In this document: piece after piece, positions 1 through 8,332 of the stretch
Layout of the letters: each line of letters opens with the position of its first letter
Position numbering within the stretch: the first letter of the stretch is position 1
Source of the DNA: Paracoccaceae bacterium
GTDB lineage: Bacteria; Pseudomonadota; Alphaproteobacteria; Rhodobacterales; Rhodobacteraceae
Assembly (NCBI GenBank): GCA_028875855.1
Contig: JAGWVA010000008.1
Coordinates: forward strand, 1 to 64,000
DNA length: 64,000 bases
Direction of reading: 5' to 3'
Position numbers and translations under genes: made by a program
Notes under the pieces: generated by a model
Databases searched by the model: none
The model's input: only the letters and a program-made list of their open reading frames with translations
Told to the model about the DNA's origin: nothing

Positions 1-363
1 TCAGTGAAGCGGCGCCGCAGCGACGGCCAGCCTCGTGAATGTCTGGATTGGGCCGGTCACGACGGTGCCCCTTGCTCGCATGAATGTCCGCTTCGTTGGG
101 CCGGTCGCTGGAACCTGCCCGTCCGCAGTCGGCCCCGGAGCTGCCAGGCAACTCAGCAACAAGAAGAGTTTGACAACTCTGCGCCCTCAAGGTTGCCATT
201 TACGACCCAGCAAACGGAGCCCAGATGCGGTTGTTTGCCTTGATGCGTGGACAGGTCGCAACGCGCCGGAAACGAACCAGTTGGGCCACCTCCTCATTTC
301 CTCTTTGTGCTGGCGCTCTTGTGCCTAGCCGCCATTCGCATCAGCTGCGGTTAAGCCTTCCAA
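1..363. other. non-coding start of window
   Basis: No convincing gene is visible. Short open frames overlap each other and carry no recognisable motif. Two copies of an imperfect element occur near positions 37-62 and 80-113: each begins GAATGTC and ends TTGGGCCGGTC, with the second having a few extra bases in the middle. This may be a dispersed intergenic element or the decayed end of a gene lying outside the window. Confidence 0.4.
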
Positions 364-1392
364 TCATCGATGATGCGACACCCGAGGAACGAATGGACAT
401 GTCAAGCGTTCCACGTGAGGCTTGATTTCGGATTTCTTCAAGAGTTGCCGGACACACCAGATACCCATCTCGCGATGCGGCAGCAGAACAGTCGATAGTG
501 CGGGAGCAAGGTGTTGCGCAATTTCCTGATCGTCATAGCCAACAACGGCTATGTCTGCCCCAACCCTCAAACCGCGTTCCTTGATTGCTTCATAGCACCC
601 CACGGCCATTAGGTCGTTCGCACAAAAGATCGCCTCCGGACGCTCGGACAAATCGAGGAGATCAATGGTTGCAGCGCGTCCGCCGCTGGGTAGGAAGTTG
701 CCCGGCCTTACGAGGGCGGGATCAACCATCAGGCCGTGGTCCGCCATCGCTTTCATGTAGCCCTCGCGACGCTGTTCTGAAGCCTCCATCCATGTCTCTC
801 CGGTGATGAATGCGATGCGCTGATAGCCTTCGGCGATCAGGGCGGCGGCTGCGGCATAGCCACCGCGTCGTTCAGCCGGCACGACGGCGGCAAACTGGCT
901 GGCCTTGTCGTGACAGTTCAGTAGAACGGCACGGTGCTTGCGAAGTGCAATTGGCGGTTCAACCTCACGCGTGAGGATCGAGGCGTAAATCACCCCCTCC
1001 ACTCCGTCGCGCGCCCATTTCTGCAGCATTTCCTGTTCGTAGCTGCGGTCGCCGCCTGTCATCACAATCTCGGTCATCACGCCGGCCGACCATGCTCGCT
1101 CTTGAACACCTTCGATGGAAATAGCGCCGAATGGACTGGTCGCGATCTCGTCGATCATGATGCCGATGACCTTGTGACGCGCCCAGGCAGAGGGGCGTCC
1201 GGCGGGCCTGTAGCGGTAGCCTAGCGTCTCGGCGGCCTTCAGGACGCGCTCTTTTGTGTCGGCCCCGATGCGCATGTCTTCTTGCCCGTTCAGCACGAAG
1301 GAGACGGTGGACTGCGACACCCCTGCTGCGAGGGCGACATCCTTCATCGTGACTTTCACATTGATTTCATTGTGTTTTGTTCTCTGTGGCAT
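364..1392 (-). CDS. LacI-family transcriptional regulator
   Basis: This is a DNA-binding repressor that probably controls the divergent sugar ABC operon. About residues 16-37 form the LacI helix-turn-helix (MKDVALAAGVSQSTVSFVLNG). It is followed by a hinge and a periplasmic-binding-protein-like effector domain with the usual VIGIMIDE and IFCANDLMAVG segments. The open frame extends further upstream, but the extra residues are unlike LacI proteins and would run through the operator and into the divergent gene, so I chose the ATG encoding MPQRTKHNEI. That gives 342 residues, normal for the family. No strong ribosome-binding site precedes it, and a slightly longer start at 1449 cannot be excluded. 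The effector is unknown; a di- or oligosaccharide linked to the GH5-like enzyme of the next operon is an inference. Confidence 0.9.
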   Translation of the reverse strand: MPQRTKHNEINVKVTMKDVALAAGVSQSTVSFVLNGQEDMRIGADTKERVLKAAETLGYRYRPAGRPSAWARHKVIGIMIDEIATSPFGAISIEGVQERAWSAGVMTEIVMTGGDRSYEQEMLQKWARDGVEGVIYASILTREVEPPIALRKHRAVLLNCHDKASQFAAVVPAERRGGYAAAAALIAEGYQRIAFITGETWMEASEQRREGYMKAMADHGLMVDPALVRPGNFLPSGGRAATIDLLDLSERPEAIFCANDLMAVGCYEAIKERGLRVGADIAVVGYDDQEIAQHLAPALSTVLLPHREMGIWCVRQLLKKSEIKPHVERLTCPFVPRVSHHR

Positions 1393-1449
1393 CGTCAGCT
1401 TCGGTCGCTCGAGAAGGGGATTGACAGGCAGGGTGAGTCTATCTGACAT

Positions 1450-1466
1450 TGCTAATATTATTAGCA
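1450..1466. promoter_or_regulatory. palindromic operator, probably LacI-type
   Basis: TGCTAATATTATTAGCA is a perfect 17-bp palindrome with an odd centre, lying between the divergent LacI gene and the ABC permease operon. LacI-family operators are commonly palindromes of this size. The TAATAT at its core would overlap a -10 element on either strand, consistent with repression. A TTGACA at 1421-1426 is nearby but not well spaced for it. Confidence 0.6.
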
Positions 1467-1558
1467 CAAGCGGGAATGCGGATTTTTGAGGTCGATTGCG
1501 TGCTGTGCGTCCGGATTGGGCGGTGTGCTGTGCAAATGCAGCTTGGGGGAGGGACGCA

Positions 1559-2662
1559 GTGTCAGGAACGATCCGACATAGACCGCGCCGGCGTATCGCC
1601 GACCGCCATGTGGCCTGGGTCTTCCTGACCCCGTTCCTCATCGTCTATGTGGCATTTCTGGTCTATCCGTTCTTCAAGGGCCTGTGGATCAGCCTTCATC
1701 ACTGGAATCTTTTGGCCGTCGCAATGAACCCGGACGCGGCCAAATGGGTGGGCCTGCGCAACTACACCCACCTGATGTGGGGCCGAGGCATCGTCTGGGG
1801 GCCGCTGTCTCACCCCTTGGTCCAGCTTTTCGCCTTGGCAGTTGCCGTGGGCGCAGGTCTTCTTCACCGGGCGGGCCGAACGAACCGGTCGTTCATGATC
1901 ACGCTGATCGTGGCGGGTGCGCTCGTCTTTTTCCTCCTCGGCTTCACGCCCGGTGAAGGGGGCCGCTGGTTCGACCGGCGGTTCTGGCCGACAGTCGGCA
2001 ACACCATCCTGTTCGTCGCACTGGCCGCGCCCGGCACGACCATCGCAGCCCTGCTGCTGGCTGCCGCGCTGAACCGCGAGACGAAGATGATGGCGGTCTT
2101 CCGCTCCATCTTTTTCCTGAGCCAGGTGCTGTCGGTGACGGTGGTGACGCTGATCTGGCAGATCATGTTCTCGCCCACGCAGGGGTTGATCGCCAATGTC
2201 ACCCGCATCTTTGGCGGCTCGCCGATCAGCTGGCTGACGGACGAACGCTTCGCCATGATCGCGATCGTCATCACCACGATCTGGTGGTCGCTGGGTATTG
2301 CGATGATCCTGTTCCTTGCCGGGATGCAGGACATCTCGGCCGAGATCTACGAGGCGGCGGCTCTGGACAATGCGCGGGGATGGAAGGCCTTCTGGTACAT
2401 CACCCTGCCGAACCTTAAGCGCACGATCACGCTGGTCGTGGTGCTGCAGATCATCCTGCATTTCCAGGTCTTCGGTCAGTCGCACCTGATGACGCAGGGC
2501 GGGCCCGACGACAGGACGCAGGTGCTGGTGCGCTACATCTACCAGACCGCTTTCCGCGACAGCGAGATCGGCCGCGCCGCTGCTATGGCGATGTTCCTCT
2601 TCGTCATCATGGCGGTCTTTTCGGCACTGCAATTCTTCATCGCACGGGAGGGGGAGGAATGA
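1559..2662 (+). CDS. sugar ABC transporter permease, MalF type
   Basis: This is an inner-membrane subunit of an importer for a carbohydrate. It has an N-terminal cytoplasmic arm, a first membrane helix (VAWVFLTPFLIVYVAFLVYPF), and near residues 268-290 the EAA-type loop (EIYEAAALDNARGWKAFWYI) that contacts the ATPase. I chose GTG at 1559 because GGGGGAGGGA lies just upstream, whereas the longer frame begins inside poor sequence. At 367 residues it is longer than the usual roughly 300. The extra length is an insertion around residues 75-135 with two additional hydrophobic stretches before the conserved transmembrane core. It overlaps the next gene by four bases (ATGA), so the two permeases are translationally coupled. 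No ATPase gene is present in this operon, so the transporter probably borrows a shared ATPase encoded elsewhere. Confidence 0.9.
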   Translation: MSGTIRHRPRRRIADRHVAWVFLTPFLIVYVAFLVYPFFKGLWISLHHWNLLAVAMNPDAAKWVGLRNYTHLMWGRGIVWGPLSHPLVQLFALAVAVGAGLLHRAGRTNRSFMITLIVAGALVFFLLGFTPGEGGRWFDRRFWPTVGNTILFVALAAPGTTIAALLLAAALNRETKMMAVFRSIFFLSQVLSVTVVTLIWQIMFSPTQGLIANVTRIFGGSPISWLTDERFAMIAIVITTIWWSLGIAMILFLAGMQDISAEIYEAAALDNARGWKAFWYITLPNLKRTITLVVVLQIILHFQVFGQSHLMTQGGPDDRTQVLVRYIYQTAFRDSEIGRAAAMAMFLFVIMAVFSALQFFIAREGEE

Positions 2663-3501
2663 CCGCCCGCCAACGATCCTACATCTGGCTGTGCATCGGT
2701 CTTTCGATCCCGGCCTTCGTCTGGCTGCTGCCGACGCTCTGGATGGTGTCGCTGTCGTTCCAGCCCAACGGCGTTCTGGCGCGCACCACCGCCTCGACCG
2801 CGCTTGGGCTGGTGCCAGTGCCGTTCACGGCAGCGAACTACGCCAAGCTCTTCGCCTTCGGCGAGACACCGCGGTGGTTCTTCAACAGCCTTGTCGTGGC
2901 GGTCGGCATGACGCTTGGCGTGCTCGTGGTTTCGACCACGGCGGGCTACGCGCTCGCGCGGCTGGAGTTCAGGTTCAAGAAGACGGTGATGATTTTTATC
3001 CTGCTGGGCCTGATGGTGCCGGAACAGGCCGTCTTTCTGCCCCTTTATACGATGTTTGCGGATCTGCGTTGGCACAACAGCTATGGCGCGCTGATGCTGC
3101 CGCGCATCGCCGTGCCGATCGGCGTCTTCCTGATGATGCAGTTCTTCAAGGCGATCCCGAAGGACATCGAAGAGGCAGCCCGGATCGACGGAGTGGGACC
3201 GTTCCGCATCTTCTGGCACATCATGCTGCCGCTGGCACGCCCGGCGATGATGACGCTGGCGATCCTGACCTTCCTTTATGCCTGGAACGACTACCTCTGG
3301 CCGCTGGTCTCGGCCAGCCAGAAGACGATGTTCACCATCACGCTGGGCCTTGCCAGTATGCAATCGAATTTCGCGCAATCGGAAGGGCTGGGCCGTGTCA
3401 TGGCCTCGGGCGTGATCGCCTCGCTTCCGGTCGTGATCCTGTTCCTGATCTTCCAGCGATATGTGGTGCAAGCCATGACCGTCGGCGGAAGCAAGGGATG
3501 A
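2659..3501 (+). CDS. sugar ABC transporter permease, MalG type
   Basis: This is the second permease of the carbohydrate importer, 280 residues, normal for the family. It shows six hydrophobic segments and the EAA loop around residues 170-190 (DIEEAARIDGVGPFRIFWHI), which couples to the ATP-binding subunit. It ends in the typical FQRYVVQAMTVGGSKG tail. Its start overlaps the stop of the MalF-type gene (ATGA). The binding-protein gene follows after 38 bases. The substrate cannot be read from the permease, but the GH5-like enzyme downstream suggests a plant or microbial glycan fragment. Confidence 0.93.
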   Translation: MTARQRSYIWLCIGLSIPAFVWLLPTLWMVSLSFQPNGVLARTTASTALGLVPVPFTAANYAKLFAFGETPRWFFNSLVVAVGMTLGVLVVSTTAGYALARLEFRFKKTVMIFILLGLMVPEQAVFLPLYTMFADLRWHNSYGALMLPRIAVPIGVFLMMQFFKAIPKDIEEAARIDGVGPFRIFWHIMLPLARPAMMTLAILTFLYAWNDYLWPLVSASQKTMFTITLGLASMQSNFAQSEGLGRVMASGVIASLPVVILFLIFQRYVVQAMTVGGSKG

Positions 3502-3539
3502 GCGGGGCCAAGGCCCCAAACTGAAACCGGGAGGACCCA

Positions 3540-4826
3540 ATGAAACGAATTGCCCTTGGGCTGGCGCTTGCCGCCGGCATGGCGACTAATGTCGCCGCTG
3601 CCCCGATCACGATCAACCTCGCCCGCTTCTTCGGCGCCTGCGAGAATGCCGGGACCGACACCCACACCACGGTAGGTGAGGCTTGCATCATCCAGTCGAT
3701 CATCAACGCCGCGAACGAGAAGATCCCCGGCGTCAAGATCAACACGCTGCCGACCGACTGGGGCAACTACTATGACCATATCAAGGCGATGTTTGCCGCC
3801 AGCAACCCGCCAGACATTTTCGTCATCCACCGTTCTGCGCTGCCGGAATTCGCCTCGATCGGCGCGCTGGCCGACGTAGGGCCGGACCTGAAGTCGGTCG
3901 GGATCGACACCTCCGACTGGACCGCGGGCGCAAAGAAGGCCGTGACCTACGGCAAACACATCTACGCCGTGCCGATGGATTTTCACGCCAACCTTTGGCA
4001 CGTGAACATGGACATCATGAAGAAAGCGGGGCTGGTGAAGGATGGCAAGCCGATCCTGCCGCACAGCCCGGCCGAACTTTTGGCGCAGGCCAAGCAGGTG
4101 AAGGAAAAGACCGGCAAAGATTACCTCGCGGCCGACTTCTCGCAATTTCCGATCGGTGTGCGGTTGGTGCTGTCGTTGATCTGGCAACAGAACTCCAACA
4201 TCTTTAACGGCCACAAGGCCACTATCGACACCCCGCAGGCGCTGAATGCCGTTGAAGCAATCACGCAGCTGTTCAAGGGCGGCTATGCCGATCCTAAGCT
4301 GAACTACGCTGACAGCCAGCAGGCCTTCCTGAACGGCAAGGCGGCGGTTCTGGTCAACGGCGATTGGGTCGTGGGGGACTTCACCAATCAGGTCAAAAAG
4401 CCGGACGTGGCACTGAAGCACTACTACGTGTCGACGTTTCCGCAACTCTTCCAGAGCCCTGCAACCTGGGCGGACAACCATACTTGGGCGATCCCGGCTT
4501 CGTTGAAGAAGCATGATCCGAAGAAATACCACGCTGCGCTTGAAGTGGCGGCGTTCATCTACAACCACAACCTCGACTGGGCGCGTACCGGCCACATGTC
4601 GGTTCGCAAATCGGTCCTGAACAGTTCTGCTTACAAGGCGCTGCCGCATCGGTCCGAATACATCGACACGCCATCTATCGCCAAGGATGTGCCGCGGACG
4701 GTGCACTATAACAAGATCCAGGACGTGCTGAACCGCAACCTGCAGTCGATCTGGCTAACCGGCAAGGACCCGAAGAAGGCCCTCGCCGAGGCGCAGAGCG
4801 AGGTGCAGGACATCCTTGACCAATAA
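3540..4826 (+). CDS. extracellular sugar-binding protein of ABC importer
   Basis: This is the periplasmic receptor that delivers sugar to the two permeases just upstream. Residues 1-20 form a Sec signal peptide (MKRIALGLALAAGMATNVAAA). The mature protein has the type-1 extracellular solute-binding fold, with features such as NPPDIFVIHRSALPEFA and KAAVLVNGDWVVGDF. At 428 residues the length is typical. A good ribosome-binding site (GGGAGG) lies ahead of the ATG. An inverted repeat just after the stop (4838-4865) may hold the abundant binding-protein message stable and limit read-through to the hydrolase gene. The gene order permease-permease-binding protein is less common than binding protein first. 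Confidence 0.92.
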   Translation: MKRIALGLALAAGMATNVAAAPITINLARFFGACENAGTDTHTTVGEACIIQSIINAANEKIPGVKINTLPTDWGNYYDHIKAMFAASNPPDIFVIHRSALPEFASIGALADVGPDLKSVGIDTSDWTAGAKKAVTYGKHIYAVPMDFHANLWHVNMDIMKKAGLVKDGKPILPHSPAELLAQAKQVKEKTGKDYLAADFSQFPIGVRLVLSLIWQQNSNIFNGHKATIDTPQALNAVEAITQLFKGGYADPKLNYADSQQAFLNGKAAVLVNGDWVVGDFTNQVKKPDVALKHYYVSTFPQLFQSPATWADNHTWAIPASLKKHDPKKYHAALEVAAFIYNHNLDWARTGHMSVRKSVLNSSAYKALPHRSEYIDTPSIAKDVPRTVHYNKIQDVLNRNLQSIWLTGKDPKKALAEAQSEVQDILDQ

Positions 4827-4837
4827 TCCGCAAGACC

Positions 4838-4865
4838 CGGCCCGGGGGCGCGATCTCCCGGGCCG
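4838..4865 (+). terminator. intercistronic hairpin after binding protein
   Basis: CGGCCCGGG (4838-4846) pairs perfectly with CCCGGGCCG (4857-4865) across a 10-base loop. There is no T tract, and the next gene follows closely in the same direction. It is therefore better read as an mRNA-stabilising or attenuating hairpin than as a full terminator. Confidence 0.55.
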
Positions 4866-4885
4866 CATCATGCCAAGAGGACGAT

Positions 4886-5983
4886 ATGAGTGAAGAGGCA
4901 CGGGGCGCCGCAGGGCGCTGGACGGCCGGGCAGGCCTGGGACTGGATGCGCGCGCGGCCCTGGATCTGCGGGTTCAACTATCTACCCAGCGTAGCGGTGA
5001 ATTTCGTGGAAACTTGGCACCGCGACAGCTTCGCCCCCGAGGTGATTGCTCGTGAGCTTGGGTGGGCCGAGGATATTGGCTACACGGCTCTGCGCATCAA
5101 CCTGCCGTTCATTGTTTGGCAGAATGACGCAGCGGGTCTGCAGAAGCGGATGAACCAGTTCCTACAGATCGCTTCCCAAAATGGTTTATCGGTGATCTTT
5201 TGCCTGTTCGATGATTGTGAATTTTCGGGCGAGCCGGCACGCTACGGGCCACAACCGGACCCGATCCCCGGCATTCACAACAGCCGCGCCGTGGCCAGCC
5301 CCGGCCGTGCCACGGTGATGGACCCGGATGCCCGCCCAGCACTGGGGGCCTATGTCCGGAATATCCTTTCCGCCTTCCGCGATGATCCCCGTGTCCTGAT
5401 GTGGGACCTCTACAACGAGCCCGGCAACCGAATGATCTTTCGTTCGGGGCGTTATGAAAGCTATCCCGATGCGCTGATCCCCGCGAGTGCCGCGCTGATG
5501 AGGCAGGCCTTTGTCTGGGCCCGCGAAATTGGACCCACTCAGCCCCTGAGCGTTGGTGCCTGGTCAGCACCAGCGGATGGGAGCTCCGCCTACAGTACAG
5601 GCATCGATATCGAAGCCATCGCGCTGTCCGATATCGTGACTTTTCACGCCTACGTCCCAGCCGCGCGCCTGAAGGTACTGATCGGGCAACTTGCCGAACA
5701 GGGTCGCCCGATGATCTGCACCGAATGGATGGCCCGCAGCCTTGGCAGCCGGATCGAGGATCAACTGGAGATCTTTCGAGCGGCCGGCGTCGGCGCGATT
5801 CAATGGGGGTTGGTCCGGGGGAGGACGCAAACTTATCTCCCTTGGCCTGACGGCGTTTCTGGGGGGGGCGGTGCGTTATCAGCGGCCGAGTGGTTCCATG
5901 ATTTGCTTGACGAAGAGGGCCATGCCTGCTCCGCACGTGAACTCGACGTGCTTCAGAGCGTTCTCAAGAGCAAGATTTCTTGA
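4886..5983 (+). CDS. GH5-like cytoplasmic glycoside hydrolase
   Basis: This is probably a retaining glycoside hydrolase of the cellulase-like (beta/alpha)8 superfamily. The WDLYNEPGN motif places the acid/base glutamate at E178, and ICTEWMAR offers E280 as nucleophile; a WNxP-like FNYLP segment occurs at the N terminus. There is no signal peptide or membrane helix, so it should act in the cytoplasm on oligosaccharides brought in by the co-transcribed ABC importer. The length of 365 residues suits a single catalytic domain without carbohydrate-binding modules. It starts after a clear GAGGACG ribosome-binding site. The exact linkage cleaved cannot be told from sequence; automated pipelines tend to call such proteins cellulase or 1,4-beta-xylanase. 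Confidence 0.75.
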   Translation: MSEEARGAAGRWTAGQAWDWMRARPWICGFNYLPSVAVNFVETWHRDSFAPEVIARELGWAEDIGYTALRINLPFIVWQNDAAGLQKRMNQFLQIASQNGLSVIFCLFDDCEFSGEPARYGPQPDPIPGIHNSRAVASPGRATVMDPDARPALGAYVRNILSAFRDDPRVLMWDLYNEPGNRMIFRSGRYESYPDALIPASAALMRQAFVWAREIGPTQPLSVGAWSAPADGSSAYSTGIDIEAIALSDIVTFHAYVPAARLKVLIGQLAEQGRPMICTEWMARSLGSRIEDQLEIFRAAGVGAIQWGLVRGRTQTYLPWPDGVSGGGGALSAAEWFHDLLDEEGHACSARELDVLQSVLKSKIS

Positions 5984-6304
5984 GACGGCCTCGTGAGGCT
6001 AAGTATCGGCCCCTTTTTGACTTGCCTGACCGACCATTTGGCATTCCTCGGGGACGTTTGACTATTTTGGCTTGCGCTCTTCCAGAACTCGAAGGGCATC
6101 GGTTCGCGATCCAATAGGCAGTTCCGCTTCCGGCCCCATTCCCGCCGTTCAGATCCTTGCCCCTCGCCGGTCCCAAGCGCATAGGCAGCGCACCTTGCCG
6201 AACGTCACCCCTTACGCACCTCTTCACGCCTTCTGTGTTGGGATCAGTTGTCTGCTTGTCCGCGTTTTCCGTCTTCTTTCGGATTGAGAGCTGTTTTCTC
6301 TTTT
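5984..6304. other. intergenic region, no gene seen
   Basis: This is the convergent interval between the hydrolase gene and the oppositely oriented winged-helix-like gene. A small GCCTC-GT-GAGGC stem (5988-5999) right after the hydrolase stop could contribute to termination. The last 70 bases are pyrimidine-rich on the plus strand (TTTTCTCTTTTTTACG...), which reads as A-rich on the minus strand. I see no coding potential. Confidence 0.4.
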
Positions 6305-7501
6305 TTACGTTTTTCTCTTTAATATGCGCAGATCGGCTCCAAGGCTTTGAACAAGCGCCTCTGCGAGAGCCGATCGGTCTGGCTCGAGGCGCTGGATGAT
6401 GTTGAGCAGATCAGCAACGCCCCGCCTGCAGGCGCCGACGTAATCGTCTTGCTCTTGTCTACCAAGGGGCGTTTCCGCGGCGATATCCAGATGCAGTATC
6501 GCCTGCACCTGACCGTCGGTCGCTCTCTTGGGTGCGGCCAAGAACTGCACGTCGGAGTTTTTCCACGCCGCGATTATGGTTGGCGCGTCTTCTACAGCGC
6601 GATAATCACGCATCTCGGGATGTCCAAGCCAGAAGTGCAGAAGCGAGAGGGGCCCGGAGGGCGCACTAACGTCGATATGGTCGCTCCGCATGGTGGCTGC
6701 GGGCAGATATGCGCCCTCCTGCACATCTCCTTGCTTGAAACGCAACCGAACCTCGGCAAGACCGAGGCCGAGGAGCCCGGCCACATCCCAAGGCAATCCG
6801 TGTGTCTCCTCCGTTCCAGCAACCGCCAAGTCGGCAAACTTTGGCAGCCTGTAAGGCCTCAATCGGAGCGGACCAATCTGAACGCAATCATCCGGGGCTG
6901 ATTCCTGCTTCAGGGAAAGATGCAACGGCTTCGCGGTGAACAGGCAGCGCAGAGCGGTCCAGAGTGTCGTGAGTTCCCCGTAGGTATGGATGAACTGCAG
7001 AGGGGAACTTGCGCTTCCGTTCGGCCTGACGAAGGCGTTCGGAACGATGATGTTGAGGCGGGGATCGAGCAAAAGGTTCGGAGACTCTGTAGTGGACGTG
7101 TCGGTTCCTACAGGCACTCCTTTTTCTATCGTCGCCTGTGTCATACCGACGGGCATGAGCTGATAGCGTCGCAGCCCGGGCCCGCGTTTGCGTGCATCGT
7201 CCAGAGCGACAATGGCCCCGATCTCGCTCAGGCGGAGCAGAGTGTTCTTCACGCCGCGTTCGGAGAGGCCGAGAAGGCTCTTCAGTGACTTCTTTCCGGC
7301 TTTTGAAAGCATGTTTGTTTCGTCAGTCGAAACTGCCAAACATAGATAACTGCTGACGTCGGAAAGCGTCACCCCTGAAGTGTGGAGTATCCGCATGCAG
7401 GTAAGGTTGACGATGAAAAAGCCGCCCTTTTCCCGTTCCAGCCTCCTCGCTGGCGCCCTTTCGTCTTCGAAGAGATTGAGGTCGTCCATTTCCAGATCCA
7501 C
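6305..7501 (-). CDS. unrecognised protein with winged-helix-like segment
   Basis: I do not recognise this family. The 398-residue frame is the only long one across this stretch and its amino-acid composition is normal. Around residues 63-118 the sequence alternates helix-forming and polar segments (LKSLLGLSERGVKNTLLRL, then GAIVALDDARKRG) in the manner of a winged helix, as seen in plasmid replication initiators and MarR-like regulators. The N terminus is acidic and the C-terminal half has no motif I can name. The annotated start is GTG; an in-frame ATG four codons later is equally possible and neither has a strong ribosome-binding site. It is divergent from the DUF927-type ATPase across AT-rich DNA, which makes a replication or element-maintenance role an attractive but unproven guess. 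Confidence 0.55.
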   Translation of the reverse strand: MDLEMDDLNLFEDERAPARRLEREKGGFFIVNLTCMRILHTSGVTLSDVSSYLCLAVSTDETNMLSKAGKKSLKSLLGLSERGVKNTLLRLSEIGAIVALDDARKRGPGLRRYQLMPVGMTQATIEKGVPVGTDTSTTESPNLLLDPRLNIIVPNAFVRPNGSASSPLQFIHTYGELTTLWTALRCLFTAKPLHLSLKQESAPDDCVQIGPLRLRPYRLPKFADLAVAGTEETHGLPWDVAGLLGLGLAEVRLRFKQGDVQEGAYLPAATMRSDHIDVSAPSGPLSLLHFWLGHPEMRDYRAVEDAPTIIAAWKNSDVQFLAAPKRATDGQVQAILHLDIAAETPLGRQEQDDYVGACRRGVADLLNIIQRLEPDRSALAEALVQSLGADLRILKRKT

Positions 7502-8332
7502 ATGTTGCGTGCCGCGAGGGGCATGAAGTTTGACTGAAATTATTATCTGGGATTCTTTTCTTCTACGAAAAGCCCTTTTTTGGGGTTTTCCACATAAATC
7601 TGCAGCTTCGACTTTAAGGTCTGGCAGTCCTCTTAAAGAGAGAGTTTTCCGTATAATTGACGCACATTTTCCTTGAGGAGGAGGGATGGCCTCAAGGCCA
7701 CGTCGGCCAGAGAGCGGAGATGTTCTCGGTCTATGGTTTTACTTCCCTTGCGCCAGCTGGCTTGGCCGCGTCAGCCGCGTTGATCGATAGGCTCATCAAT
7801 TCGGTGTGTCAGGAGGGGCTTACCTGTTGCATTATCGCGCAACGTTGCAGATGGGGGGCATGCGTCTGGCTCTCTTTTGACATGCTTGTTCTGCCGGAGG
7901 GTCGGAAACGCTCAAACCGTCCGTGTGTGATTTCGCCTTGGACAGGGCTTCCTGTGGTAGCTTTTCAGGATAATACAAATATTACAGCATGATATATGGC
8001 TTTCCTAAGGTGTCCTTGCTGTCTAAGTCACGCGCCTCGTTGCGTCCGGTTGCGTGGCGATGGGATCTTAATTTCAGTCTTGGTTCTCGGTTTAGCGTGG
8101 AGTGAAGATCCGGATGCTCCACGTCGCAGTGAGCAGACATCGTGTCGGCCGAGTTGATTGCGCATCCGGGAATTTCGAAATCCATAAAGTATTTCTGATA
8201 ACACTTTCTGGCTGCGAAAAAACTGTGGATTGCGTGAAATAATCGCTTGAAGGCACTTTTGCGATTTCGTTTTCGCGATATATCATCTCGCGTATCGACA
8301 GCCTCGGGCGGGGCGTGAGAAGGGAACGCAAA
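7502..8332. other. long AT-rich intergenic region
   Basis: About 830 bases separate two divergent genes and are clearly richer in A and T than the flanking DNA. Open frames inside it (for example 7657-7992 plus, 7982-8338 minus) lack ribosome-binding sites and recognisable motifs. The stretch 7555-7660 carries several A/T runs, and 8255-8290 contains GCGATTTCGTTTTCGCGATATAT with short self-complementary parts. It may hold both promoters, and possibly an origin if the flanking genes are replication genes, but no iteron array is evident by eye. Confidence 0.4.

Noticed and set aside
7657-7992. Open frame of 111 residues in the AT-rich gap
   Set aside because: No ribosome-binding site, unusual Cys/Trp composition and no resemblance to a family; treated as non-coding.
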